This document shows, piece after piece, positions 15,018 through 23,750 of a DNA stretch of 64,000 bases; position 1 is the stretch's first letter; each line of letters starts with the position of its first letter. Made by a program: the position numbers and the translations under genes. The stretch comes from Bacteroidales bacterium UBA5515. Lineage in GTDB: Bacteria; Bacteroidota; Bacteroidia; Bacteroidales; P3. The stretch is taken from positions 41,677-105,676 of the forward strand of contig DIOL01000023.1 in assembly GCA_002423895.1 (NCBI GenBank), in the 5' to 3' direction. Under the pieces are notes generated by a model, which was not told where the DNA came from, searched no databases, and saw only the letters and a program-made list of their open reading frames with translations.

Positions 15018-17330
15018 ATGGATATAATAGAAGAATATTTTCAAGGAGAATATATAGTTGAGAAAAATAGAATAAAAGAAATTGATGATTTAGTTATAGA
15101 TGTTTTAGAAACACTAACTAAATGTAGGCCTAATATGAAAAATGGTTATCCTTATGTACTTTCAAATGATAAGGATGGAGGGTTTGAATCTAGTAAAAAA
15201 TATTCATTTAGTACAAACTCAATGATTGTTTTTGTATTGGCAAAGCTTTCTGGACATATTGATATTAATTCTCCTTCATTACCATCAATAGAGTGGGATC
15301 TTAATAAGAATCAAAAAGAGAATATTAATAAAATTTATATAGATAAATATTATGAATTGATATCTTCTGAGTGTAAAAAAATAGTTGATCGTAACAATAA
15401 TCAGGATGTAATTGTTGAATCTAATTCTTTTGGAAATAATGACCCTCTTACTTTATCATGGCTTGTTGAATTATTCAAAAAAGAGGGTGAAGAAGATGTT
15501 TTCAATGAAATAAAAGATAAGACGATAGAAATATCAAAGGCAATTATTAAGAAATCATTTGAAGCTCCGCATTTGCCTGTATTGGATTTCAAAGATGAAA
15601 AAGATGGAAAAAAACGAAAAGCATCTAATCATATTTTCCCATTACTTAGAGTAATATATTTGTATAAGACTTTAATAAACAAAAATTTCTATGATAGCGA
15701 AGTTAAACCAGAAACTTCACAATTATTAATTAATTTGCAGAATAGAATTAATCAACAAATAAGTCATTATACAATTAAAAATTCTTTGTTTGACACAGCA
15801 GAACTTGTTATGTCATTGGAATGTATATTATTATTGGATGAGAAAAAACGTGTTGATGAAAATTTAGTAAAAAAAATATTTGAAATACTTGAAGCTAATC
15901 AAAAAAATAACCTATATTGGCGACCATTAAAACCTTTTGTGACTTCGCCTCAAGGAGATGTTTTGCTCCCTTTAAGTATTGAAGTAGCTAGTTCATTACT
16001 TAGGATTTGTAAATTATTGGAAAGGAGTAATCTGTATTTTTTCCATAATTATTTTGATATATTTAATAATTATTCTCAATGGTTACTATCTAATGTGTCA
16101 CAATGTGATATTAAAGGAAAAACATATAAAGGATGGAGGTCGGAGCATGTACAAGAGCAAGATATAATTCATCCTTGGGAAACGGCTCAGGTATTAACTT
16201 ATCTGATGACGTTCAAAAGTATGATACAAGAAAGAATAGCCTATAAATCATTAAAAAAGTCGGGACTTTCATGTAAAGAAATGTTTATAGGGAAAAATGA
16301 TAAAAAATGGAATGATTTTTTTGATACTGGAATTAATTTAGGATATGATAATTGCTATAAAGATATATATAATAGATTCATCGAAAAAAGAGAAAAAAAT
16401 GAAAAATCATCATTTTCAATGTTATTGTATGGACCTCCAGGAACTGGGAAATCTACAATAGCTGAGCAGCTTGCAGCAAATTTAAAATGGAGATTAATAA
16501 CTATTACTCCAAGCGATTTTATTAAACATGGTGAATCCGATATTGAAGGTAGAGCTAAAAATATTTTCAAAACTTTAGAAGAGCAAAAAGACTGTGTTAT
16601 TCTATTTGATGAGATTGATAGATTAATTTTAGATAGAGATTCAAATTTCTATTTAAATCAAAGCGACTTCTATCAATTTATGACACCAAGCATGTTGGTG
16701 AAGTTTAAAGACCTTAGAACGAAAGAAAAATCTATCTTTATTGTAGCCACTAATTATGAAGAAAGAATAGATTCAGCTATAAAACGAGCAGGAAGAATAG
16801 ATCATAAATATCTCATAAATACATTAAATAAAGAACAACGAAAGAAATTGATAGATAAAATAGCAGCAGAAAAAAATGTTACTAAATATATTGAGACAGC
16901 TTTAAATGATATTCTGAATCAGACATGTTTTTTTTCATATACTGAACTGCAATCCTTATTGAAGAATGCTATTTCTGAATTTCAAAATAAAAGAGCATTA
17001 AAAGATATTATTTTAGATAAAATCAAAACAAATCCACCTACCATTAAGTTGTCAAATTATAAAAGGCGTTTTCAAGAAGATACTAAAATCATTTTTGAAA
17101 AAGTAAATGATAATGTAGAAAGAAAATTAGAAAAAATTGACTCTTCAATTTACCCGTATAAAGAATTTCTTGCATTGGTTTATTTAGCAAAAGAAGTTGA
17201 TGTGACATTGAATGATGATGAAAATGAAATTATAAATAGAATCAAAAATATACCTGGATTCGATATTGAGGATTATTTTTCTAAAGACACAGAAGTATAT
17301 AATTTGATTATAGATTTGTTTAAAAAATGA
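15018..17330 (+). CDS. Large AAA+ ATPase with uncharacterised N-terminal half
   Basis: A 770-residue protein. Residues about 470-640 form an AAA+ domain of the FtsH/proteasomal-ATPase type: Walker A GPPGTGKS (about 472-479), Walker B VILFDEID (about 527-534), sensor-1 IVATNYE and a probable arginine finger in AGRID. Residues 1-410 are mostly helical and match no family I recognise. The segment GWRSEHVQEQD followed by IHPWETAQVLTYL near 370-395 recalls alpha/alpha-toroid proteins, but I would not name it. The stop overlaps the next start (ATGA), so three genes form a tight cassette. Its base composition is more A+T-rich than the sugar genes on its left. It may power or regulate the small NDT-like protein that follows. 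A role in defence is only an inference. Confidence 0.8.
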   Translation: MDIIEEYFQGEYIVEKNRIKEIDDLVIDVLETLTKCRPNMKNGYPYVLSNDKDGGFESSKKYSFSTNSMIVFVLAKLSGHIDINSPSLPSIEWDLNKNQKENINKIYIDKYYELISSECKKIVDRNNNQDVIVESNSFGNNDPLTLSWLVELFKKEGEEDVFNEIKDKTIEISKAIIKKSFEAPHLPVLDFKDEKDGKKRKASNHIFPLLRVIYLYKTLINKNFYDSEVKPETSQLLINLQNRINQQISHYTIKNSLFDTAELVMSLECILLLDEKKRVDENLVKKIFEILEANQKNNLYWRPLKPFVTSPQGDVLLPLSIEVASSLLRICKLLERSNLYFFHNYFDIFNNYSQWLLSNVSQCDIKGKTYKGWRSEHVQEQDIIHPWETAQVLTYLMTFKSMIQERIAYKSLKKSGLSCKEMFIGKNDKKWNDFFDTGINLGYDNCYKDIYNRFIEKREKNEKSSFSMLLYGPPGTGKSTIAEQLAANLKWRLITITPSDFIKHGESDIEGRAKNIFKTLEEQKDCVILFDEIDRLILDRDSNFYLNQSDFYQFMTPSMLVKFKDLRTKEKSIFIVATNYEERIDSAIKRAGRIDHKYLINTLNKEQRKKLIDKIAAEKNVTKYIETALNDILNQTCFFSYTELQSLLKNAISEFQNKRALKDIILDKIKTNPPTIKLSNYKRRFQEDTKIIFEKVNDNVERKLEKIDSSIYPYKEFLALVYLAKEVDVTLNDDENEIINRIKNIPGFDIEDYFSKDTEVYNLIIDLFKK

Positions 17331-17902
17331 TAAGCTTAAATATTACTAATAAATTAATAATTGACTCGAAAGTAATTGAAACAGTTTCTAATATAAATAA
17401 TAATGCTATTTATATTTCAGCTCCGATTACCACAGGAAATGATTTTATTAATTGGTATAGTAAGAATATCGATTTATTTACAAGTGGTGAAATATATAAA
17501 CATAGACATTATAATGAAATAGTAAAACCTAATTTATCTCTTATACTTAAATATTACAATGAATTAAAATCAAAATATAATACTTCAATTATTGAACCTG
17601 CATCATTAGAAATGCCTAATTGGAGTCAAGATGAATATTTGTATTATTGGGGAGAGATAATAAAAAAAAGTATTGTAAAAATAATATTTCTCGACGGATG
17701 GAGTTATTCTAAAGGATGCTCATATGAATATTATGTTGGATTGAAAAAAGGTATTGAAATTGTAGATCAAAATCAAAATAGTATTGATAAAAAATGGGCA
17801 ATAAATCAAATAAAAATAGCTATTTCAGAATACGAAAATATAGGAATAGATACAGATTTACAAAAACAAATATTAATAGAAATACAAAATGAGTGTAAGT
17901 AA
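17327..17902 (+). CDS. Nucleoside 2-deoxyribosyltransferase-like / DUF4406-like protein
   Basis: A 191-residue protein with features of the nucleoside deoxyribosyltransferase fold: an early strand and loop AIYISAPITTGND (about residues 26-38), a middle IIEPASLEMPNW where a nucleotide/sugar loop would lie, and a late IIFLDGWSYSKGCSYEYYVG (cited by its key residues D, S, G and E134). The glutamate of the GCSYE segment is in the place of the catalytic Glu of this superfamily. Such proteins cleave or exchange N-glycosidic bonds of nucleosides or nucleotides. It overlaps the ATPase by four bases and the next gene by 14. I rate the superfamily as probable. Activity on NAD, free nucleotides or DNA bases cannot be distinguished. 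Confidence 0.6.
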   Translation: MISLNITNKLIIDSKVIETVSNINNNAIYISAPITTGNDFINWYSKNIDLFTSGEIYKHRHYNEIVKPNLSLILKYYNELKSKYNTSIIEPASLEMPNWSQDEYLYYWGEIIKKSIVKIIFLDGWSYSKGCSYEYYVGLKKGIEIVDQNQNSIDKKWAINQIKIAISEYENIGIDTDLQKQILIEIQNECK

Positions 17903-19280
17903 TATTATAAATGAATTTAGTTTAGAAGTAAAGAGAAATTTAGAATATAAAGATGAAGTACTTAATTATATTGCAGATTCATTTAATGTAGCCCAGTTTG
18001 TTAGTTTTACTCCTTATGAATTAATTCCAAGATATTCTAGGATATTTGGATTGTCTCCAAATGAAATATGTGAAACTATTGAAAAAACACTTGAGCTATT
18101 AATTAATAATTCTCAAGAAAAGTCTATTAATATACGTACTTTTAAACAAGGTGTATCTAAAGGTAATCCTTTTTATTATGGGATTAAACATGTAAATGAA
18201 GCTCAAGAATTATTGACTAAACTTGCAAATGATGGATATTATACAATTGTAAATGAAACTATTGATATTGACGATGGAGGTGTTTCTGGTGTAGTAATGA
18301 ATGATGTTATTGAATTTTCTCCTAATGATACTCCTAAATGTGTTGAGAAACCTGGTTTTTGTTCTCTCCCACGTGAATTAGGTGTTAATATCTTAAATAC
18401 GGTTTATGGCTTTAATCCAAATTTAAACTTTAAAAATGAATTACGTGTAGAATTTAGTATACATCCAAAAAGAAGAGGATTCCAAAACACACATACTATT
18501 ATTTGGGAAGTTGAAGAAGGACATAAATATACAACAGATTTTGATATAAGTTGGCCAAATAATTTTAGTAGATTTATTGGTGATAAAGCTTTTGGACTAC
18601 TAATAGCAGATGCTTTTGGTGCTAATGTGCCAAAATCTACATTAATATCACGTAATATTAAGCCATTTGTTTTTGGAAAAGATACTGGTATTTCAGAAAT
18701 ATGGTTAAGGACTTGTCCGTTTGAAAAGATGCCTGGGAAATTTCCTACTTACTTTGGATGGAGAGATCCATTTGCTTTAATGTCAAATAAAGATTTAGAT
18801 CCTGTAGTTTCAATACTGTCCCAACATAGTGTTGATGCTATATATTCAGGAGCAGCAGTCCCTTCAAAAAAGGATTTAATAATTGAAGGAGTTGATAGTT
18901 TTGGAGATGCTTTTATGGTTGGTAAGGCTTCCCCTGTAGATATTCCAATAAATGTTAAATATATGATTCATGAAATATATTTCTTATTAAAGAATCAATT
19001 AGGTGAAGTAAACTTTGAATGGGTTTATGATGGAAATAATGTTTGGATAGTACAATTATCGAAAAGTGCAATCATATCAACTTCAAAAATTATTTATCCT
19101 GGGAAAGTTGATAGATATATACAATTTTATGTTAAAGAAGGTCTTGAGTCACTTCGTGAAATTCTTAAAACGATTGATAATAAAACTGGTATTGAATTAA
19201 TTGGAAATATTGGAATTACAAGTCATTTTGGAGATATATTAAGAAATGCTCATATTCCATCTAAATTAAAACGTGAATAA
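17889..19280 (+). CDS. PEP-synthase-like ATP-grasp protein (lacks phosphohistidine domain)
   Basis: A 463-residue protein whose C-terminal segment FEWVYDGNNVWIVQLSK (about residues 376-392) matches the end of the ATP-binding domain of PEP synthase, pyruvate phosphate dikinase and rifampin phosphotransferase, where EW...DG.....LQSRP is usual. The protein stops about 70 residues later, so the swivelling phosphohistidine and PEP-binding domains are absent. A middle region has EKPGFCSLPRELGVNIL and FSIHPKRRGFQNTHTIIWEVE (cited as FSIHPKRRG, then HTIIWEVE), which I do not recognise from a named family. It overlaps the NDT-like gene by 14 bases. It might phosphorylate or adenylylate a small molecule or a partner. 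A few bases past its stop the duplicated sugar-transferase fragment begins. Confidence 0.6.
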   Translation: MSVSNIINEFSLEVKRNLEYKDEVLNYIADSFNVAQFVSFTPYELIPRYSRIFGLSPNEICETIEKTLELLINNSQEKSINIRTFKQGVSKGNPFYYGIKHVNEAQELLTKLANDGYYTIVNETIDIDDGGVSGVVMNDVIEFSPNDTPKCVEKPGFCSLPRELGVNILNTVYGFNPNLNFKNELRVEFSIHPKRRGFQNTHTIIWEVEEGHKYTTDFDISWPNNFSRFIGDKAFGLLIADAFGANVPKSTLISRNIKPFVFGKDTGISEIWLRTCPFEKMPGKFPTYFGWRDPFALMSNKDLDPVVSILSQHSVDAIYSGAAVPSKKDLIIEGVDSFGDAFMVGKASPVDIPINVKYMIHEIYFLLKNQLGEVNFEWVYDGNNVWIVQLSKSAIISTSKIIYPGKVDRYIQFYVKEGLESLREILKTIDNKTGIELIGNIGITSHFGDILRNAHIPSKLKRE

Positions 19281-19284
19281 TATA

Positions 19285-19481
19285 TAGAATTCAGCAGACA
19301 ATATGTTCAACCTCATAAAGGAGAATTAGAGAAATGGTATTTTAATAATCGCTCACTATATGTTGATTTTATGATTATCTTTCTTACAGTTTGGGTAATT
19401 CTTTTCCCAAAGAGCGATTTGGTTTATAAGGTTTTTCCTAGTTTGCCACAATTAAACAAAGAGATTTTTAAAGGGGAATAA
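19285..19481 (+). pseudogene. Orphan 3' end of a sugar transferase gene (duplicate of 14699-14892)
   Basis: From TAGAATTCAGC onward this piece is homologous to the last 64 codons of the sugar transferase at 14215-14892. In frame it encodes EFSRQYVQPHKGELEKWYFN and on through NNRSLYVDFM to a stop. By hand count about 55 of 63 aligned residues are identical, and most nucleotide changes are at third positions. It has no start codon and no upstream catalytic part. Homology begins abruptly just after the stop of the PEP-synthase-like gene. A strong terminator follows 55 bases downstream, as expected for the original end of the sugar operon. It marks the right boundary of the inserted cassette. Confidence 0.88.
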
Positions 19482-19535
19482 TTAACTCAGTAACTCTGAG
19501 GAGTTGTGTTGTTTGGTTTTTATTCCGCAATATTG

Positions 19536-19576
19536 ATAAGCGTTTTACTTTTTTGTGGAACGCTTATTTTTGTTTT
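19536..19576 (+). terminator. Intrinsic terminator of the polysaccharide operon
   Basis: ATAAGCGTT and AACGCTTAT form a 9-bp stem around a 14-base loop and are followed by TTTTTGTTTTTT. It lies just downstream of the orphan sugar-transferase 3' end. Confidence 0.8.
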
Positions 19577-20153
19577 TTGTCCACAGATTCTTTTATTTTT
19601 TTGTCCACTAATTGCACAGATTTTGTTGCTTTGCTTGTTTCCCCTTTAGGGGTTAGGGGTAAAAAATCATAGTTTGACATTAAATCAGTTTTATCTTAGT
19701 TTAAGACTTTTTTCTTACTTACTTTTCTCTTGATAGAAAAGTAACAAAAGATCAAGACTGTTCAAATTTGGCTATTCCATAAATTTTAAAACTAAAAGTT
19801 TATAAACTCACTTCGCTCAGACAGTATAAACTTTCTTTACGTTTTAAAACTTCTTCCATTTAACGCCAAATTCAAAATGTCGGTTTTAAAGATAAAATTT
19901 CTTCTGATTCATTCCCCTTTAGGGGTTAGGGGTAATTAAAGTGAAAAACTATAAGTGAAGAGTGAAAAATTAAAAATTACAATTTTCCAATTAATAAATC
20001 CTTTGTGAAGCAACATCAAATTTTGTAAGTATCCCTATATTTGGGACAAAAATTATTACTTGATGCCCTGTAATTGGGACAAAATTCTTGTGATGTTGCC
20101 CTTGTTATGTTACAAATGTGTATATTTGCATTTGATTTTTAATGGATTGATTT
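19577..20153. other. Gene-free repeat-rich region
   Basis: No gene seen. It contains a partial TCCACAGATT/GCACAGATT element (19579-19620), two CCCCTTTAGGGGTTAGGGGT copies (19641-19660 and 19914-19933), a perfect 10-bp hairpin TTACTTTTCT/AGAAAAGTAA (19719-19744) followed by an ACTCACTTCGCTCAGACAG segment (about 19806-19824), and a 33-bp-period repeat (20034-20100) in front of the DUF4143 gene. Confidence 0.7.
20034..20100 (+). repeat. 33-bp-period imperfect repeat with promoter-like element
   Basis: TTGGGACAAAA occurs at 20041 and again at 20074, exactly 33 bases apart, each preceded by CCTnTA. A Bacteroidota -7 element TATATTTG lies at 20121-20128, with TTG at 20096, upstream of the DUF4143 ATPase start at 20154. 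A related 33-bp-period array occurs at 21755. Confidence 0.6.
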
Positions 20154-21497
20154 ATGTTTAAGAGAGATATTCTTGATGACTTAAGACTTTGGGCTTCTAA
20201 ACCTAACAGGAAACCTCTTGTTTTAAGGGGTGCTCGTCAGGTGGGTAAAACTACTGTTGTTAATTATTTTGGAAAGGATTTTGATAATTTTCTTAATGTT
20301 AATTTGGAAGATAGGATAGCTTCTGCCATTTTTGAGTCTTCCAATTCTATTAATGACCTAATTATTGATTTGTTTGCTTTTAAGGGTATTCAAAGGAAAA
20401 ATGGTCGAACATTAATATTTATTGATGAAATTCAAAATTCTCCTAAGGCTGTAGCTCGTTTACGTTATTTTTATGAGGAAATGCCAGAGGTTTTTGTTAT
20501 TGCTGCTGGTTCTTTGCTGGAGAGTTTGATTGATATTCATATTTCTTTTCCTGTTGGTAGGGTAGAATATATGGCTATTCATCCTTTCTCTTTTCGTGAG
20601 TTTATGGTTGCTGAGGGTAATGAAATGTTAAGGCAAAGAATTTCTGATTCTCCAACTTCATCAATTGTTTTTCATGATAAATTGATTTCGTCTTTTAATC
20701 GCTATGCTTTAATTGGGGGAATGCCTGAAATTGTAAAATCTTATTTTATTAATCAGGATATTGTTTCACTTGCTGATATTTATGAGTCATTATTGCAAGG
20801 TTATTGGGATGATATTGAAAAATATGCTTCAAACAGGACTCAAATGGAGGTTATTAGATATATTTTGACTTCAGGGTGGGCTATGGCTGGTCAATCTATT
20901 AAATTTAATGGTTTTGCTGGTTCTGAATATAAATCAAGAGAAATGGGAGAGGCTTTTCGTACTTTAGAGAAGGCTATGCTTTTAGAATTAGTTTATCCAA
21001 TTACTCAAACTTGTTTGCCTGTTTTGCCTGAAAGAAAACGTTCTCCTAAGCTTATTTGGTTAGATTCTGGTTTAGTTAACTATGCTGCCAATATTCAAAA
21101 AGAGGTGTTTGGGGCAAAAGATATATTAGATGCTTGGAGAGGACATTTAGCTGAACATATTATTGCTCAAGAGTTATTGACTTTATCTAATAGGGTAAGT
21201 AATAAAAGATTCTTTTGGACAAGGGCTAAGGCTAATTCGAGTGCAGAGGTTGATTTTATTTTTAATTATGATTCTCATATAATTCCTATTGAAGTTAAAA
21301 CTGGTCATAATTCACATCTGCGTTCATTACATTCTTTTGTTGATAATAGTGAAGATTGTAGGTTGGGTGTTCGTGTTTGGTCTGAGCCATATTCTGTTGA
21401 TAAGGTTAAAACGATAAGTGGAAAAGAGTTTAAATTATTGAATATTCCTTTTTATTTGTTTGGCTTTTTACCAAAAATATTAGAGATGGAATTTTAA
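20154..21497 (+). CDS. AAA_14 / DUF4143 family ATPase
   Basis: A 447-residue ATPase with the usual two-domain layout. The N-terminal AAA_14 domain has RGARQVGKTTVV (Walker A, about residues 25-36), FIDEIQNSPKAVARLRY (Walker B, about 90-106) and AAGSLLES. The C-terminal DUF4143 domain ends with SSAEVDFIFNYDSHIIPIEVK (cited by the D of VDF and the E-x-K of IEVKTG near 364-380), which has the pattern of a PD-(D/E)xK nuclease core. Such genes are frequent, horizontally mobile accessory genes whose function is unresolved. It stands alone, preceded by a 33-bp-period repeat and followed by repeat DNA shared with the abiE module. The start is the ATG at 20154. Confidence 0.9.
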   Translation: MFKRDILDDLRLWASKPNRKPLVLRGARQVGKTTVVNYFGKDFDNFLNVNLEDRIASAIFESSNSINDLIIDLFAFKGIQRKNGRTLIFIDEIQNSPKAVARLRYFYEEMPEVFVIAAGSLLESLIDIHISFPVGRVEYMAIHPFSFREFMVAEGNEMLRQRISDSPTSSIVFHDKLISSFNRYALIGGMPEIVKSYFINQDIVSLADIYESLLQGYWDDIEKYASNRTQMEVIRYILTSGWAMAGQSIKFNGFAGSEYKSREMGEAFRTLEKAMLLELVYPITQTCLPVLPERKRSPKLIWLDSGLVNYAANIQKEVFGAKDILDAWRGHLAEHIIAQELLTLSNRVSNKRFFWTRAKANSSAEVDFIFNYDSHIIPIEVKTGHNSHLRSLHSFVDNSEDCRLGVRVWSEPYSVDKVKTISGKEFKLLNIPFYLFGFLPKILEMEF

Positions 21498-21754
21498 ATT
21501 GTTCTTGTTTTATTTTTAAATTGTTGTTTGTCTGAATCAGGATTATTCAAGATTAGAGGATTCTTGCAAGGGCAAGCGACTAAAGTCGATTATATAGGAT
21601 TTTGCCGCTTTGCGTCATTCCCCTTTAGGAGTTAGGGGTGGTATTAATGGTTAATTATGAATGATTAATGGTTAATTCTTTATTCTTCCCCTTTAGGGGT
21701 TAGGGGTGAATAAAGTGAAAAGATAAAAGTGGAGTGTAGGGAGCGATGTGCAAA

Positions 21755-21862
21755 AAGTTGTAAATTTCTATTGACATAGGTGGAAAAAAGTTGTATTATT
21801 CTGATGTAAATACTGGAAATAAGTTGTAAAAGATTTTTAATTTTCTGCTAACATAGGGACAA
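21755..21862 (+). repeat. Three-unit 33-bp-period repeat upstream of abiE
   Basis: AAGTTGTA occurs at 21755, 21788 and 21821, exactly 33 bases apart, alternating with GACATAGG or similar, and ends in ACATAGGGACAAAATG. The GGGACAAAA tail matches the repeat before the DUF4143 gene at 20034-20100. Confidence 0.6.
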
Positions 21863-21997
21863 AATGTCCTCAGGTATCAATGATTGTAGAAAATTATTGC
21901 CTCTCAGAATGCATAAACAATTTTATCAATAAAAGAAGATGAAAATAATAAGTGGTTAGGTATAATATAGATTTATGAATTTATTTTGTTTTTATTG

Positions 21998-22027
21998 TTT
22001 GAAGTTACGTGTTTTTCCGTATCTTTG
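21998..22027 (+). promoter_or_regulatory. Bacteroidota promoter for abiE pair
   Basis: TTTG at 21998-22001 and TATCTTTG at 22020-22027 are 18 bases apart, matching the TTTG / TAnnTTTG consensus, and lie 18 bases upstream of the ATG at 22046. Confidence 0.65.
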
Positions 22028-22045
22028 CGGCTAAATTAAAATATT

Positions 22046-22813
22046 ATGAAGAAATATTTGGGTGTACTTCATCAGAAAAAGATATTTACTTTAAATGATG
22101 TTGTTGGATTAACTAATAATGTTAACTCAGCAAAGGATTTACTCCAAAATTACAAAAAACAAAATCTGATTATACAAATTAGAAGGAATTTATATAGTGT
22201 CTGTGATTTGGCTACTGGAGTTACAGTGGCAAATAAGTTTGAGATTGCTAGTAATATTTCTTCTTCTTCATATATTTCCTATCGTTCTGCATTTGAATAT
22301 TATGGTATTGCTCACCAAATATATTATGATATTTATATTTCAAGCTGTTCTCGGTTTAATAGTTTTGATTTTGAAAATATTCAATATTTTTACTCTAAGT
22401 CTATAATTGATTTAGGCGTGGAAACTCCGAGTATGGATTCTCTTGTAAGGGTTACTAATTTAGAAAGAACTATTGTTGATTGTATTGATCGCATTGATCG
22501 TGCTGGAGGGATTGAGGAGCTGGTTCATTGTCTGAGTTTGATTGGATATCTTAATGAAAATAAATTGCTTGAGTATTTAGCTGTCTATAATAAATCTATT
22601 CTTTATAAGAAAGTAGGTTTTGTACTTGAGCCTTTTAAAGAGAAATTGAAATTAAGTAATGATTTTATTGAGCTTTGTGCACAGAATGGCAAAAAACATA
22701 TTGGTTATCTTACAGACAAGAATGAATCTAATTTTTTTCATAATTCTTGGAATATCTATGCTCCAAAGAATATTTTATCTTACTTAGAACAAGGTAATAA
22801 TGAGCTTGTATAG
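22046..22813 (+). CDS. AbiEi-like antitoxin of type IV toxin-antitoxin system
   Basis: A 255-residue protein. The N-terminal winged-helix part (FTLNDVVGLTNNVNSAKDLL, then LIIQIRRNLYSV, residues about 14-52) is the DNA-binding domain of AbiEi antitoxins. The middle has SYISYRSAFEYYGIAHQ and later VTNLERTIVDCIDRIDRAGG (about 133-152), both typical of this family. It should repress its own promoter and neutralise the partner nucleotidyltransferase. The partner gene starts 14 bases inside this one. A clear TTTG/TATCTTTG promoter and a 33-bp-period repeat precede it, and the latter may be the operator. The family assignment is secure. Confidence 0.9.
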   Translation: MKKYLGVLHQKKIFTLNDVVGLTNNVNSAKDLLQNYKKQNLIIQIRRNLYSVCDLATGVTVANKFEIASNISSSSYISYRSAFEYYGIAHQIYYDIYISSCSRFNSFDFENIQYFYSKSIIDLGVETPSMDSLVRVTNLERTIVDCIDRIDRAGGIEELVHCLSLIGYLNENKLLEYLAVYNKSILYKKVGFVLEPFKEKLKLSNDFIELCAQNGKKHIGYLTDKNESNFFHNSWNIYAPKNILSYLEQGNNELV

Positions 22814-23744
22814 TAAAAAAGATTTAGATGCTATTTCTAAAAACAATGGTTTTATTAGAGATAATTTAGAAAAAGTATATAGGCTTATTGAGGTTCTGAA
22901 ATATATTAACTTAAATCCTCTTTTGTCTGATGCTTTGGTTTTAAAAGGTGGTACTTCTATTAATTTGATTGTATTTGATATGCCAAGATTATCAGTTGAT
23001 ATTGATTTGGATTTTAATATTGAGACTTCAAAAGAGGAAATGCTCTTATATAGAGAGAAAATAAATGATGATATTAAAGGTTATATGAGATTGCAGGGCT
23101 ATGTTTTGAATAGTAATTCTAAAAATCCACACTCTTTAGACTCATGGGTTTTTAATTATCAAAACTCCGTAGGTAATAGAGATAATATTAAAATTGAGAT
23201 TAATTATTCTATGAGGAATCATATTTATCCTCCTGTTGTTTCAAACTCTAATATTAGTTTTCTTCCTTCTTTTAATGTGAAAACTTTATCTTTTTTAGAA
23301 TTATTTGGAGGAAAGATTAAGGCTTTGATTGAAAGAACAGCACCTCGAGATCTTTATGATGTGAATAATATGATTGTAAATAATGTTTTTTGTGAGGATG
23401 ATTTAGATTCCTTACGAAAGGTTATAATTTTTTACTTGACAATAGGTGGTAGCGATAAATGTAAAACTCATTATAATTTTAATTCAATTGATAACTTAGG
23501 ATATAAACAAATTAGAGATAATCTTATACCTATGCTTAGAAAATCAGAGCATTTTGATTTTGAAAGAACAAAAGCAAATGTTAAAGATTTTCTTATTAAG
23601 CTTATGAATTTTGACGATAGAGAGATTAGATATATTGAGGAGTTTAATAATAAGCATTATAAACCTGAATTACTTTTTAATGATAGTATAGTATTAGATA
23701 GAATTAGGTTGCATCCTATGGCAATTTGGAAAACAAGAGTATAA
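22800..23744 (+). CDS. AbiEii-like nucleotidyltransferase toxin
   Basis: A 314-residue protein with the DNA polymerase-beta-like nucleotidyltransferase core: LVLKGGTSINLIVFD (about residues 45-59) and RLSVDIDLDFN (about 63-73), the paired aspartates binding metal. Later SFLELFGGKIKALIERTAPRDLYD (cited as LFGGKIKAL and RDLYD) is the family's C-terminal signature. AbiEii toxins add nucleotides to cellular RNA such as tRNA and cause growth arrest during phage infection. Translation is coupled to the antitoxin by a 14-base overlap. Repeat DNA lies immediately downstream. Confidence 0.9.
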   Translation: MSLYSKKDLDAISKNNGFIRDNLEKVYRLIEVLKYINLNPLLSDALVLKGGTSINLIVFDMPRLSVDIDLDFNIETSKEEMLLYREKINDDIKGYMRLQGYVLNSNSKNPHSLDSWVFNYQNSVGNRDNIKIEINYSMRNHIYPPVVSNSNISFLPSFNVKTLSFLELFGGKIKALIERTAPRDLYDVNNMIVNNVFCEDDLDSLRKVIIFYLTIGGSDKCKTHYNFNSIDNLGYKQIRDNLIPMLRKSEHFDFERTKANVKDFLIKLMNFDDREIRYIEEFNNKHYKPELLFNDSIVLDRIRLHPMAIWKTRV

Positions 23745-23750
23745 TTATTT

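Larger units (their letters stand above)
21498..22045. other. Gene-free repeat-rich region
   Basis: No gene seen. In order it has TCTGAATCAGGATT (21533-21546), an ATTTTGCCGCTTTG(C/A)GTCATTCCCC block shared with 23810-23835, two CCCCTTTAGGGGTTAGGGGT copies (21620-21639 with one change, and 21688-21707), a 33-bp-period repeat (21755-21862) and the abiE promoter. Confidence 0.7.

Noticed and set aside
14931..19286. Shared AATAATATATA at both cassette ends as an attachment site
   Set aside because: An 11-base A/T-only match in such A+T-rich DNA is expected by chance; the duplicated sugar-transferase tail is the real boundary signal.
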